A DNA stretch of 64,000 nucleotides from Artocarpus heterophyllus (taxonomy: Eukaryota; Streptophyta; Magnoliopsida; Rosales; Moraceae). The DNA lies in contig CM046333.1 in assembly GCA_025403435.1 (NCBI GenBank), forward strand, positions 14,905,770-14,969,769, read 5' to 3'. A model generated the notes under the pieces. That model did not search any database, was not told the DNA's origin, and saw only the letters and a list, made by a program, of their open reading frames with translations. Below, piece by piece: positions 1 through 11,399 of the stretch (position 1 is the stretch's first letter; every line of letters starts with the position of its first letter). The position numbers were made by a program, and so were the translations under genes.

Positions 1-347
1 ATACAAATGTGCAACGTACTTTTTGAGTGTTAAAACCGATAACTACGTCCGTGAGCCCTTGGAAAACTTCAAATTGCATGGTGGTCCCAACGAATATTAT
101 TATTATTATTTCTTCTTTTTTCCAAAATATGGAAACAAAAAAAATTAAATTTTTACGAGAATTTGCTTCGGGGAACAAAGAAAATGCGAAAAATTTTGGG
201 GACGTCATCAAGATGATAAAAAGATGCCCTACTGGCAGTAAGTTCTTGGTCAAATAATTCGGTTATGTTATTTTTTAACTTCTCTTAGAAAAAGTTGGTT
301 GAATTACATTTTTTAGTTTTAAATGCATTTATCAACACCCTACATAT
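1..347. other. AT-rich intergenic stretch
   Basis: No gene, RNA or element boundary is visible. It contains a short ATT microsatellite near 94-112 and purine-rich low-complexity sequence. The 76-codon open frame at 27-257 has no recognisable domain and looks like chance. Confidence 0.6.
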
Positions 348-355
348 GATTCAGA

Positions 356-930
356 TGGAGGTGGCAAAATTTATGTTTATATCAACATATTTATAACACA
401 ACACGTTTAGATCGAACATAAATATAATATAATTAATAATTGTATAAAAAATACAAATATAAACACGACTCATTTATAACACATGTATCATAGCATGATA
501 CGATTAACACAATTACTAAGCGAGCTATGACGGGTTGATACGATAACAACACGCATATGACACGTTTATGACCCAATTAACTAAATATTAAAAAAAAATA
601 AAAAATAAAAAAAGCCAATAAAAAAATTAACAAAAACACAATATCTAATTAATACTAACCTACTACAAATATTTCAAATATTTTAATTTTTAAGTTTAAA
701 TGTGTTATAAACAGACGGGTCGTGTTGTGTCATATCGACATATTTATGGCCTATTTAATTAAACTTGTTAAGGCGTATTAGACGTGTTAGCATGAATCTA
801 ACCCGTTTATTTTTGTGTTATTCGTGCCATTCAATTTATGGTCCAATTAATAAACATACAATCAAAACCTATTTATCTTGTGTCATTTTTATATCATGTC
901 ATCGTGTCATATCTAAAATTATCGACTCTA
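356..930. mobile_element. Non-autonomous hAT-like element, copy 1
   Basis: A 575-bp repeat rich in cacg/cgtg words, homologous along its length and in the same orientation to 39769-40356. The left end reads TGGAGGTGGCAAAATT and the right end AATTATCGACTCTA. Both are decayed versions of a TAGGGCTGGCAATT-type inverted repeat. The flanks are an 8-bp target-site duplication with one mismatch: gattcaga at 348-355 and gatgcaga at 931-938. An 8-bp duplication is the signature of the hAT superfamily. There is no coding capacity, so it would have been moved by a transposase supplied elsewhere. Confidence 0.75.
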
Positions 931-938
931 GATGCAGA

Positions 939-1305
939 ATTATACACTACATGGTTATAAAAAAAAAATAGGAGGGATTTAAATGGTATGTATTCCTCGT
1001 TAAGTTTGCTTAAATTTTAGGGGAAATATATTTATTTTTCTTCTTTAAAATATTAAAGAAAGCAAACTTTGTTTGGATAGAAGTCACCATAAATTTGAGA
1101 ATCTAATTTACAAGGCACTAACTCAATGCCAAGAAAATGTCATCTGTCACCGACAATATTTACTGTAGTTTCTTTCTATGCAGCCATAACAAGGACAATA
1201 CGACAGCATTTACCATAATTTAAAATTAAAAAAATCTTGTAACTGTTAAAAAATACTGCAAAACAGTTGATTAGAAGTGTTTCCCGACACCAAGTTGGTA
1301 GTTTA
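939..1305. other. AT-rich intergenic stretch
   Basis: Nothing beyond AT-rich low-complexity sequence is seen between the hAT-like element and the first TTA-flanked MITE. Confidence 0.6.
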
Positions 1306-1424
1306 AGGTTCGTTTAGTTCGAGTATTTGAGTAGATATTTCAATAAAGATTTAAATTTTTGTAAAAAAAAATACTGTAATAAAATAATTTAAACTGTGAT
1401 TTGAATATTCAACCAAACGGACCC
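1306..1424. mobile_element. MITE, PIF/Harbinger (Tourist)-like
   Basis: A 119-bp element with imperfect terminal inverted repeats: AGGTTCGTTTAGTTCGAG on the left against GGGTCCGTTTGGTTGAAT read inward from the right. It is flanked by TTA at 1303-1305 and 1425-1427, the trinucleotide duplication typical of PIF/Harbinger elements. It is non-coding. Confidence 0.7.
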
Positions 1425-2227
1425 TTAATCATTTATCTATTCTTATCAACTTACTGTCTGGAAAATTGGGTAAACATAACGGAAAAGGAAAAGATTAAAA
1501 AAAAAATATAGAAACGTTTGGCAGTTTATTTAGTAAGAAATTACACTAAATATAACAACTTCATTTCTTAACATAAAAAAATAATATATTTTTAAAAAAT
1601 ATTAAAATATGTAGTATTTTAAAAATTATATGCTTTTTTAAATATTTAAATATTTAATTTTATTTTCTCTTTTTTCTTTTTTTTCTTCTTTTTATTTTTT
1701 GTTTTAGTTTTTTATTAACTCGATGTTGTTTTATGTTTTTCTTTACATCATTTTATACCAAAATAAATTTCATTTTAATCTAAAAAGGCCACTTACTTAA
1801 TATTGTTATATTTTGATCTATTTATTTTAAATGCCAATAAAATTTTCTCATTCTCTTTTATTTATTTTGGATGAAGGATGATATTTTTAGTGTCTTTAGA
1901 AAATCAATTAGAATAATATAGTTGGAACCAATTTATTATAGTATATAAAAGCTTTACATTATGACATATTTTTACTTTACACTATAGCAGTTTAAACTAT
2001 ATAATTGAAATGACGTTGCCAAATAAAACATTAAACAAACACGTAAAATATAATATTTTAGGGATATAAAATAAAGGAAAAAAAGTTGTTTTTGTAGACT
2101 GCACAAATTTTTTGTCATAAACACTATCTGTAAATTATACATCATGCATAAATAGATCAAAGAAAAGAAACGGCCATGTAATGGAAGAAATATCTTTAAC
2201 ATATATATAAAGAGAGAATGGGTTTCG
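1425..2227. other. AT-rich intergenic stretch
   Basis: Very AT-rich, with homopolymer and TTTTCT runs near 1660-1720. The open frames here are chance products of low GC and show no domain. Confidence 0.6.
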
Positions 2228-2430
2228 TATGGTGTTTTCAGGACGCTCAAAATTTGAAATGTTTTGGCTTTTGTTTTTCAAAACAGTCTTTTTAGTCAAA
2301 ATAGTTTTTTTAGTCCAAACGTTTTTTTTATAGGTTTTTGATAATTTTTTTTTCCTTTTAGGTTTTCAAAATTTTTTTTCCTTTTTATTTTTTTTTTTGT
2401 TAACATGCTTAATACACACATGCGAAACAT
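2228..2430. repeat. Dispersed low-complexity repeat, copy 1 (inverted copy at 41028-41220)
   Basis: A pyrimidine-rich block starting with a ggtgttttcaggacgctc-like word and ending near taacatgcttaatacacac. The reverse complement of 41028-41220 carries the same two end words and the same T-rich filler in the same order. The conserved ends around a drifting interior suggest a mobile repeat, but I see no clear TSD and cannot assign a class. Confidence 0.55.
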
Positions 2431-2620
2431 ATGTTTTTTAGCTAGTATCAACTAAAAAGGATTATTATTGTTGTACATACAATTTCGACATTCATGTTGC
2501 CTTTATAGTTAAATTAGTCCAATTTTATTTAAATTTAGTTAAAATTCTAAAGATCCAATTGGTAGTTTAATTATTCATATTAAAATCACATTCAGTTTTG
2601 GCCTTTCATTAGTTAGGTTA

Positions 2621-3017
2621 GGGTTCATTTGATATGTAAGTTTAAAACAGTATGGTTTTAAATTTTGTAGTTTGAACTTGTATTTTTGAATTTATATTGT
2701 TTAAACAGCAGTTTTGAACTAGTATTTGAAATATTAAAGTTTAAAATGAAAATAAAACATCACATTAAAATTTGATGTTTGCAAAATTATGGCTTAAAAA
2801 GGTAAACAAAAATGAGAAGGTTTTCTATTGTAGAGAATGGTTCAAAATGGTAAGAATTCAATTGGGCCAAGTTGTTGAAATTGACAGTTTAGCCCATTTT
2901 AAATGATTTTCAATGTTTTGAACGATTTATTTATTGTGTCTACTAGATGCCCATTCTTGTAGGCCCCTTGGTTCAATATCGTTTAAAACGTCTTAAACAT
3001 ACGAACCAAATAGCACA
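2621..3017. mobile_element. MITE, PIF/Harbinger-like, 397 bp
   Basis: The left end is GGGTTCATTTGATATGTAAG. Reading inward from the right gives TGTGCTATTTGGTTCGTATG, an imperfect inverted repeat. TTA lies on both sides, at 2618-2620 and 3018-3020. No coding sequence. Confidence 0.65.
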
Positions 3018-3100
3018 TTAAAGGAATATTATTAAAATATTCTACTTTGATCCTTAAACTATTACTTTATTTCACTTTTGGTTTCTAACCTAGTACTTTA

Positions 3101-3258
3101 CGGTCCGTTTAATAGTGTTTTTAAAATAAGTGAAAATGGTTTTATTTTCAAAAATGAGAATTTTTTAGGAATTACGTTAAAAGTGTTTTTGAAATTTTTG
3201 CCTTAAAAAGCATATAAAAACATTTTTAAAAACTCTCAAAACGTTACCAAATGGGGCC
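3101..3258. mobile_element. MITE, PIF/Harbinger-like, 158 bp
   Basis: Ends CGGTCCGTTTAATAGTG and, inward from the right, GGCCCCATTTGGTAACG. Flanked by TTA at 3098-3100 and 3259-3261. A related element lies at 37791-37946. Confidence 0.7.
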
Positions 3259-3307
3259 TTAGTTTTTTACTTTAGATTTTTCAAATTTTAGGCCTTACTA
3301 ACCCTTA

Positions 3308-3468
3308 TAGCCTGTTTAGCAAAATTGGTTCTAACCTGCTTTTCTATTAAGAATAGTATAAAGCTCTCACATGCTAAAGTAAAAAGAAAAAAGATTACTA
3401 CAGTATAAAGTTCTAACATGTTCTAACTACTGGTTCTAACTACTGGTTCTAACTACCATGCTAAACAC
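3308..3468. mobile_element. MITE, PIF/Harbinger-like, with an internal triplication
   Basis: A 161-bp element between TTA copies at 3305-3307 and 3469-3471. The ends TAGCCTGTTTAGCA and GTGTTTAGCATGG (inward) are imperfect inverted repeats. Near the right end the word ggttctaactact occurs in tandem, about three times. Confidence 0.65.
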
Positions 3469-3561
3469 TTAGTTATAACAGAGAGATTAAAAGTAAAACA
3501 AAATAATAATTTAGGGACTAAAATGAGACATTTTTAAAGTTTTTTGTTAAATATTTAACAG

Positions 3562-4658
3562 GGTTAATTTCATTAACACCTCCTATGTTTTGACAAAAAA
3601 ACTAAAACACCCATTTGACCAAAAATGATTACATTTGCACCTCTTGACTTTTCAAAAAAATTATAGAGACATCTCCTCTGCTAGCTGACTATCAATATTG
3701 ACCAAAAATATCATTAAATTTTTAAAAATACTTAACTCCCCTACGCATGAAAAACATTTTTAGTCTATGTTACTAAAAAAATAACTTTTTAACCTTATTT
3801 TATATCAAAAAATGAATTTGATTGATTTTCACACACTTTTTACCTATAAATTTTACTCTCATAGAAAAAGTTCTTTTTCTTCTTGATCTTTTCTCCTCAA
3901 ATTTTCAAGAAAATAAATTATGTTTTTTTCCTTGTTTATTTTGAGGAGCATCAAACTAAATTAATATTAGACAACTATCATTGTAATTTTTGATTTTTTG
4001 CATCAAAATTTAAAAGTATAAAATTATTAAAGTTAAAAATTCAATCAAAATTTTAAAATAAAAATTTTTAAAAAAAGAAAATCTCTCTCTTTCTCTCTCA
4101 ACCTATAACTTAATGTAGAGGGGGCGAAGGTCGTGGAGGGTGACAAGGTTGGGGTGGTGTTAGCATGAGGGAAACATGGAAGGGTGGGCAACAACGTGTG
4201 AAGGGGAGGTTGCAATGGCAAGGGCCACTGGGGAGGGCGGGTTGCAACAGGCGAAGGAGAGGCTATGACAGAGTAAGGGCCATGAGGGTGAGGCCACAAC
4301 AGCCGAAGGCAATCTTCAACGGGCAATGGCTTGGTGGGCGATGACATTGCAGGTGAGGGAGCGATGATTTTAGGATGCTGGATGACTGGAGGAGGGTGGG
4401 CGATCAATGGGTGGGTGGGCATGGTTGGCGTGGGAGAGGGTGCTAGAGGGGAAGAATATGTTAGGGGATTTGTTTTTTTCAATTGAGTGAGATCCAATGA
4501 TTGAGATTTAACGTTGTTAGATCAAGTGTTATAGGGTATGTTTGTCATCTTGTATCTAAAGTTAACATAGTTAAGTCCAAGTCATGTTGATGTAATTAGT
4601 TTTGTTCAAAGGAGGTATCTTTGTTATTTTGGTAAAACACAAAGGGTAAAACCTAACC
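3562..4658. mobile_element. Long-TIR element with a GC-rich core (MULE-like, class uncertain)
   Basis: About 1.1 kb bounded by imperfect inverted repeats of roughly 85 bp. The left end runs GGTTAATTTC...CCTCCTATGTTTTGAC, and the inward right end GGTTAGGTTT...CCCTTTGTGTTTTACC. Similarity continues through a shared ATTACAT word. The word aacag abuts both ends (3557-3561 and 4659-4663), but this is shorter than the 9-10 bp usual for Mutator-like elements. The interior at about 4110-4470 is GC-rich and strongly G-skewed on the plus strand, unlike its surroundings. A 150-codon proline-rich frame on the minus strand (4497 to 4045) follows from that skew and has no recognisable domain. A Pack-MULE-style captured fragment is possible but unproven. 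Confidence 0.5.
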
Positions 4659-5285
4659 AACAGATGAACTAAAACTGAAACAAAGTAATAGATTAAGGAT
4701 CAAAGTGAGACTTTTTAAATATTACAGACTAAAATGGGACTAAGGTTAAACCTCAGGATCATTTGTTAAATTAATCCTTTTATTTTACCAATCCAAACCT
4801 TTGCTTTTAGATGGAAAAGAATGATTTAAACTGACAAACATTAAAATCTCCCTTCATGTGATCCAAGTTGTTGGCATCATGCATGTTTTTGTCGAAATTG
4901 TTGGGTTGTGATAGAGCTGGGCTTGTAATGGGGATGTCATGATTGTAATGACGACTCAGCCCTGGCCTCACACTGGCGAGATTTCCCCTTTCATTCTTCT
5001 CAGATCTGAGATGATCTTATGAATTTCATTTTTTCTTTTTTGTTTTAAAGTAAATATTGTTGGTTTATTCACGGGTATTTTAGTCTTTTTTGTGCAATTT
5101 TAAGTCATGTACAACTCAAATGAGGGAGATTTTAACATTCATTAGTTAAAATGGTCCTTTTACATCTAAAAACAAAGATTTAGGCTGGTTAAATAAAATA
5201 AAAAATAAAAAATAAAAAGTAGGCATCAAATTCTCACTTTCGCTAAAGGTTAGGGAACTACCCGAGCTATTAACCCATGACAGTA
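4659..5285. other. Intergenic stretch
   Basis: Moderately AT-rich. No domain, RNA gene or element boundary is recognised. Confidence 0.55.
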
Positions 5286-5530
5286 TTAATTTTTGAATAA
5301 GATACAACAATGGTTTGGCATTAAGGTAATGGATAAAATACTTGCTGCTGTGTTTCGTGAGGTTGCAAAATGCTGGTGGAATTGGAAGAATGACCTCCGC
5401 AAGAAATTCAAAAGATACGGAGGAGTGAACAACCCAAACCGTGCCAGGGCCAAAGTCTCTATGAACATTATGAATTCCGCACATTGGCCGTTATATTGTG
5501 ATCAGTTCGTGTTTGTGCTATTCCAGGTTT
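5286..5530 (+). pseudogene. Fragment of a plant (Ptta/En/Spm-type) transposase
   Basis: The frame from 5293 encodes a helical, charged segment containing AVFREVAKCWWNWKNDLRKK, followed by HWPLYCDQF. This arrangement (a K/R-rich 'W.NWK..L.KKF' helix and then a short W.L/F.D.F segment) matches the plant transposase family that accompanies CACTA elements. The same family is also seen, decayed, at 13950-19330. Only about 80 residues remain, with no start, no catalytic part and no detectable CACTA termini nearby. The frame continues past 5530 only as low-complexity sequence. The family call rests on recalled motif similarity, so it is tentative. Confidence 0.45.
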
Positions 5531-6332
5531 CTAGTTGCTCTATATTTCTTTACTCTATATAACGCCGTAAAATATACCACTACAAATTTCCTCTTTTTTA
5601 CAAGCCAAATCCAAAACAAACTAAAAAAAAACCGCAGCCACTCCAAGCAGGCCAACTAGCAGGGACAGACATCCTTTGCACAACATAGATTTAGCAAGGC
5701 GAGTAACTTTACACATTATTATGAAATATTAAATATTAAAAAATAATAAGAAAAATAATAAATTCTAACACCAATTCAAAGTTGCAAATGAATCCTGAGA
5801 CACTGACGCAACAATTGTTGAACCGTAATTGGCATGGTAAGAGATAGGCTAACAATGTTGCGGAGGCAACACATGTATGCATGTTTTTTCATCTCCTTCA
5901 ATACTTCTATTGATTTTCTAACTTATTCATTTGTCAATGAATTTCCTTGCTCTTAGTTATAATCTCAAATAGCTGAGGACAGGCAAGCTTGACTTATGCA
6001 ATCCGCTTCAAGCTCGTTTGTCCCTGCGGTGAATGAGGAAGGCATTATGGGGAAAACATGCTTGGGTCTAATAGAGGAGCATGCAAGGGAGAGTGGACCC
6101 TTGATAATTTTATTAAATAGAGTTATTTTAGTACTTTTATGCATGGAAATAGACTATGTTCTTGAGATTTTTATTTTATTTTATTTTTCTTATTTGTGTA
6201 AGTAAAATAGGCAAAGTGGGAAAGTATGGCTGGAGCTTTAATTAGGGGATAAAGGTTAAAAGAAACTCTCATCATAATAAAATTCAAATTCTAGAAGTGC
6301 CTACAAGAACCATCATGTTCAGACCTCTGCAG
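5531..6332. other. Intergenic stretch
   Basis: AT-rich with short open frames (for example 5996-6205) that show no domain. It may include decayed downstream parts of the transposase fragment, but I cannot support that. Confidence 0.5.
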
Positions 6333-6695
6333 TGCACGAAACTCGTGACCAACATTATTAGATCAATGCCAAATAAGCTCCATGGCACACATGTGATGTA
6401 CGCCCAGCAAGATTGCATCTCTAGCAAAACCTAGCCTTGTCAAATCTTGGAGCAGGCACAGAGATATAGGGATGGGAAATCATTTCCCACCCCAGCCCAT
6501 TGCCTGTCTAGCATGCAAAACGTGCGACTAGCATCGTGCAATCCATGCTAGATGAGCTTCATCGCGTACGTGTGATGTACGCCTAACAAGATTGTGACTC
6601 CAGCAAAACCATAACGTAGCCTTGCCAAATCTCAGGGCAGGGACGTGGACGGGTACGGGGATAGGGAATCGTTTCCTGCTTAACCTGTTGCCATT
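6333..6695. repeat. Diverged tandem duplication, unit about 181 bp
   Basis: The two units start near 6333 and 6514. Shared words in the same order include gtgatgtacgccYa.caagattg, agcaaaacc, tagccttg.caaatct, gggaa and tcgttt/catttcc. The unit is more GC-rich than its flanks. No function recognised. Confidence 0.6.
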
Positions 6696-6779
6696 CCTAA
6701 GTACATATTGCTATATATCTCAAACGACAAAAAATCTATGTAATAGATTGCATTGTGTAACTTAACTTAAAAGACCATA

Positions 6780-7140
6780 TTAAAAAATTCAAATATTTCA
6801 AAAATCAGGTCTGGGCTAGGGCTAGGTTATAGGACTACACTCATATCAATATTGGGGTTAAGATCTAGGGACAGGGTTAGAGCCAAGATTGGGGTAGAGA
6901 TCATGGTTGAACATTGACAATAGAGTCTAGGACCAGTTTAAGTTCAAGACTCGAGGTCACGTATAAGATCATGGATCAGTTTTTCAAAAAGGGGCAGGTT
7001 TCATGAATATGGCTAGGTGTGAGGGTTGAGTCCTATGATTGGGGTATAGATTTTGGATGAGGATCTCATATTGGAGCTAGAGACACTCATGCTAGGGTTA
7101 GATGGGGCTGTAGAATCAAAGTTAACTTGAGATCCAATCC
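6780..7140 (+). repeat. Degenerate G-rich 'ggggttag'-like low-complexity tract
   Basis: Irregular words such as gggctaggg, ggggttaag, cagggttagag and ggggtagag recur without a fixed period. They resemble degenerate TTAGGG-type sequence but are not a telomeric array. Confidence 0.4.
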
Positions 7141-7179
7141 TAACCCTACATTGGACCTATGTAGATGGGAGGGACAAAT

Positions 7180-8847
7180 AAAAAATGTGGCTTGAAACTG
7201 AAGTCGGGTATATATTGTCTAGTGAGGGTTCAATCAACAATTTCACCTCAACGAGTTACATAAAGTTACCCTTTAAAATAACAAATTTAAGAAATTCATT
7301 AATTCTTCTCCTAAAAGCAAAAGCAAAAGCAAATTATCTTAATCTCTATTTGCACAAACACTCTAAGATAATGATAGTGTCCGGCAAGGGAGTCAAGATT
7401 TGATACGTTCCTAGAGAGTACTAAATTAAACGTTGGTGATGTTATGATCGTTATTGAGTATAAGTGTGAGCAAAGGTTATTCCCTATAGTATTAGTTCTA
7501 ATTAATTAGTTATTGACTCTAAAAACTTAAAATACACTAAAATTAAATACAAAAAGTGGGTTGAAGGGTGCACAGGGGGTGTTTTGATTATGAACTAAAT
7601 TATTGAATAAAAAAAAAAGGAAGAAAATAAAACAATAAAAAGCAATAAAAATAACATTAATTAAAGGATCATTCTCCATCACTAGACACTAATTATTAAA
7701 TCAATCATAAAAATTATGTCCAATCCTCTATCGAAACTTCCAGCCATAGATAACAATAAGCTCTGTTATCCTAATTTGTCATTACTGTGTCGTTCAACAA
7801 AACAAGCCCCATGTTAAATCTCTATCCATTAAATAACTTAGAATAAGCTCTGTAGATTCAATTTAACTGAAGCAGTACGATAAGCAAGATAGGTTGATTT
7901 AAGCAATAAACACACAAGTTCAGTTCATTCAACCTAAGTTGTATTTCACATCACAATCAAACCAAAGCCTCTCGTAATTATTGATCACAATTTGCTACTT
8001 ATGATTAGAATAACAAGACAGTTACGGATCAAGAATTATAACCTAGCAATAGATAATTCTCAAATCCTATTTAGTTGTGTACCTAAATAAAACAAGAAAA
8101 TAATCATAAACAATAACTATGAAGTACTTAAACAATCTCATTGGGAAAATTGGAAAATAAATATAAAAATCAATCACATAGCTATGCGAGGGTTTTGAAA
8201 TTAGCCTCAACCAAAAATAAAACTAAACTAAAAACATAAAAAAAAAAAGAAATAAGAAGAAGAAGAAAGATAATAGTATTGAAGAGTCTTTCATGCAGAT
8301 GATACTTCTTAAGCCATCACTAAAGCTTCTCTCTCACCTCGCCACTCTTAAAATTAAGAAAAAAAAAATGATAAAAAGGCTTCCTTCTTGTGTTCTAAAG
8401 TGATGTATTTATAGGTTTGTCAGGTTAGGATGAAAAGGGAAAATCTTGAAATCTTTTTGGACCAAAATTCAGAGTAAAAGTTGCAAGAAATTAGCGTTGG
8501 GGCATGATTTTTGGCTTCGCTATACAGACTGTTGACTTCTAGGCGTTGGGATGCCACCATTCAGACCCATGACGTTAGGTCTCCGTTAAATTGGCACTCG
8601 GGCACCACTCCTCTACCCCATTCGCCTAGTCTCACCCACACGTAAGCTATGGAGTTTGAAACGCACGTAAATCATGGTTTTTTACTCCAAAACACTCCTC
8701 AGCATTTAAATCACCTACAAAACCTAAAAATACAAATAAAAAAAAAGAAAACCAAGAAAAACAACCCAAAAAAAAAGAAGCGTGATAGAAAAAAATGGAA
8801 AATTAAACACGTATCAAATAATATGTTATTAATCACATTATTAGTTT
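7180..8847. mobile_element. Retroelement-derived block (boundaries not resolved)
   Basis: Near 7377-7405 there is a decayed version of the 'ccccggcaacggcgccaaaaatttg' type of sequence that recurs in plant retrotransposon untranslated regions. Downstream are long, stop-rich, intron-like AT tracts, a GC-richer zone at 8490-8620, and adenine-rich sequence to 8850. In the GC-richer zone, words of the form gCGTTGGGgc recur (8493, 8542, 8571 and a weaker one at 8592). I recognise no protein domain and no clear LTR ends, so the element type is open. Confidence 0.4.
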
Positions 8848-8966
8848 GAGCAGTTCTAAATAGCCCTGTTGGGCTATGGCCCGAGCCCCTCACATAGGAT
8901 GGGCCCCAATATGTGAGACCACATGTGGGACCCGAGCCCGGGCTGTAGCCCGAAGGGGTTGAAAAG
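8848..8966. repeat. GC-rich foldback island
   Basis: The left arm at 8871-8889 (gggctatggcccgagcccc) pairs imperfectly with the right arm at 8927-8951, with tcacata/tatgtga complementarity inside. The leader gagcagttctaaatagccc (8848-8866) has a direct partner, gagcagtgctatgtagccc, at 9535-9553. This looks like the remains of a small GC-rich mobile repeat. Confidence 0.5.
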
Positions 8967-9917
8967 AGTTTTTCTATTAGTTTCCACTATCTACAAATAA
9001 AAAAAAGCCTATATTTGAGATAACTGATTATTTGCTTTTACAAAATCAACAACTATTTATCTCTCTCACTTAAAAAAAAAAAAAAAAAAAAAAACCTTCT
9101 ATTGCCTTAGAAAACGGCGGAAATAAAAACTTCAAATATTGTTTTGGCTCTTGAAGTAGACGTGGTATAGAAGCATTTACATTAATATATACAACAGTTT
9201 CTCAATCTCCTTTCATCAGGAAAGACTTTTACAATAGGTAAGAACTTTGTAAAATGCGTATTCTATATTGTTTGAAATAATCCTGTGGCTTCTTTTACAT
9301 TTTTTAGATTTGTGTTTTTGTTCACTACCAGTGCTATCTTTGACACGATCGAACGTATTCTTGAAAGATGAACATTCAATAAACAATTAGTTATCGCGGG
9401 AGTTCTTCCAATTTTCCGGCAGAATCTTGGAAGAAATATTTCAATACAACTAGTAATTGTTCCACCCTGGTGTAGTATTTTATATTTAGTAGGATTCAAA
9501 AGAGGATTCAAAATCTTCCGATTCAAAACGTTATGAGCAGTGCTATGTAGCCCGCTCGGGCCAAAAATTGTTTTTCAAATGTTATTAGGTTGGCACTGTA
9601 ATTTGTTCCGATTACATCAAAGTCAAATCATGATAGAAAAATATGTAAAAAATAAAAGTAACTCAACAAAAATTTGACCAGAATTGGGTGTATTTTTCTA
9701 TGTCATGGGAAGAGATTCTCCGCCTGTTGTATGTACAAATATACACATAAATGTGATTTTTATTCTCTAATTTGTAAAATAAAATCCCCTCACAAACCAA
9801 TGTTTATTCAAATCCTAATTTTTGACAATGATATAGATTACTATTATCTTTTTATAATATGTGTGTCTATATTTTGTTCCTCTAAAATAATATACAATCA
9901 CACAAATGTTATAGAAA
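8967..9917. other. AT-rich stretch with a poly(A) run
   Basis: An adenine run of more than 20 lies at about 9070-9094, possibly a retroposon tail, but nothing recognisable lies upstream of it. A second copy of the gagcagt.cta..tagccc word is at 9535-9553. No gene seen. The 87-codon minus frame at 9263-9526 has no domain. Confidence 0.5.
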
Positions 9918-10057
9918 AGAGTCCGTTTGAAAACGTAGTTTACCAATAGTTTGAATTTAAAACACTATAACAATTTGAATTCTATGAGAAAAATACTATA
10001 ACAAATTTAGTGTAAACTAATTTGTTTTAATTCGAACCGTGTTCTTAAATAAGCTCG
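9918..10057. mobile_element. Candidate MITE, same group as 35408-35548
   Basis: The ends agtccgtttgaaaacg and, inward from the right, gagcttatttaagaacacgg are partly complementary. A further match, agtttgaatttaaaac against ggttcgaattaaaac, lies inside. The right half resembles the right half of 35408-35548 (ttcgaaccgt...aagct). Confidence 0.45.
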
Positions 10058-10977
10058 TAATGTAAAATATAGGACCGGCTTCTTCTAGCCTCTTTTGAAA
10101 GTGTAGACTCCACAAACATTGCATGCAAGCCATGAATTTGACGTGCCATACCTAACTTATTGTGAACGTTATTAGCAAGCATAATGTGAATGACCAACAA
10201 TCAACATGTCTTTTTTTTCCATTAATTATTATTTTATGTTTTTGGATCAACTTATTGTACCATAACAGCGTGAACATGTACTGATAATTGTGCGGTACGT
10301 CACTGAAATCTTGTAAGAAATTTTGTCTTAATAAAATGGGAAAGCCCAGGCATGGTTCTTGTTTTCGTCCAGAAAACATGTTCTTTGTATAAAAGAAAGC
10401 CAAAGAACAAGGAAAACTTTTTAATACTAATTGCCATCTCACATTTTCTTTTTGAAATGCAGAATGCTAGAATTAAAAAAAAAAAATATTATATTCAAAT
10501 TCTGAATATAATGTACTTTGAATTTAAGTAAGAAAAACAAAAATTATACTACAATTATCAAATCGACCAACAACATGACATAAAAATAACAAAACCAGAG
10601 TAATATAAATGAAAATTTTAAAAGGTGCACGTCAATTTAAATCATTCATAATTCCTATAGAAGGATGTAATCGGGACAAGACACCTCCAATTGTACAGTT
10701 TTTCCCCCTCATCTACACACGTTAAAAGAGATAAGGACTCTATTACCTTAATTATGCGATTACAAAAGGAGGATTATAAGTAAACAACGAGTGCATTTAG
10801 CAACCCAAATGCAGTTACAACAAAAAATTAGAACGAATATAGCATAGCATGTAAGAGTTTTATACTATAATAGTTGAAACTATATAGTTAAAATAATGTA
10901 TGAAACCAAACATGTTTTTAATATCCATTTTATTTGAAGAACATAACATAGTTAGTACCAAAAAAAGAAAATCGTAA
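10058..10977. other. AT-rich intergenic stretch
   Basis: No supported feature. The 96-codon minus frame at 10152-10442 shows no domain and no gene context. Confidence 0.55.
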
Positions 10978-11235
10978 TGCCCGAGATGCACCCGGAGGCA
11001 TCGTCTATCCCGCCCGTTGCACTAATGTCTCGGAGATTCTTGCAACCGGAGCTTTGTTAAGGGGCCCGTTGTGATCGAAGCTTCTTGAATGTCCATCAAT
11101 GAAGCCTCACAAGCCTCAGGAGACAAGTTGCGACCCCAAATGTCACACCTGTCTCAACAAAGCACGGTCCTTGAAGATAGTTGGTGGTATGGTGGTGACG
11201 TAGGCTAAGTGAAGGATGCTGCCATTGTGATACAA
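10978..11235. other. GC-richer island of unknown origin
   Basis: About 250 bp distinctly richer in GC than the flanking DNA. All frames carry stops. One plus frame reads through a cysteine-containing stretch (PKCHTCLNKA) before breaking. It may be a captured or decayed gene fragment. I do not recognise it. Confidence 0.35.
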
Positions 11236-11399
11236 AATTGAGGGGATTGATTTGAGGGTTTGTTTTTATTTTAGGTTATTAGGATTGGGTTAAAATTGGG
11301 CCTTTTTACCATGTTCGTCAAATATGTTGAAAAATTGTGGTCAAAAAATGAAAAGGCCAATATATATAGCACATAATAATCATGCGTTTCTTTTGTTTT

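Noticed and set aside
4045..4497. 150-codon proline-rich minus-strand frame
   Set aside because: It follows from the G-skewed core of a TIR element. There are repeated Pro/Thr/Ser words, no domain and no gene context.
6800..7140. Telomere-like array
   Set aside because: The ggggttag-like words are irregular and do not form TTTAGGG repeats in tandem.
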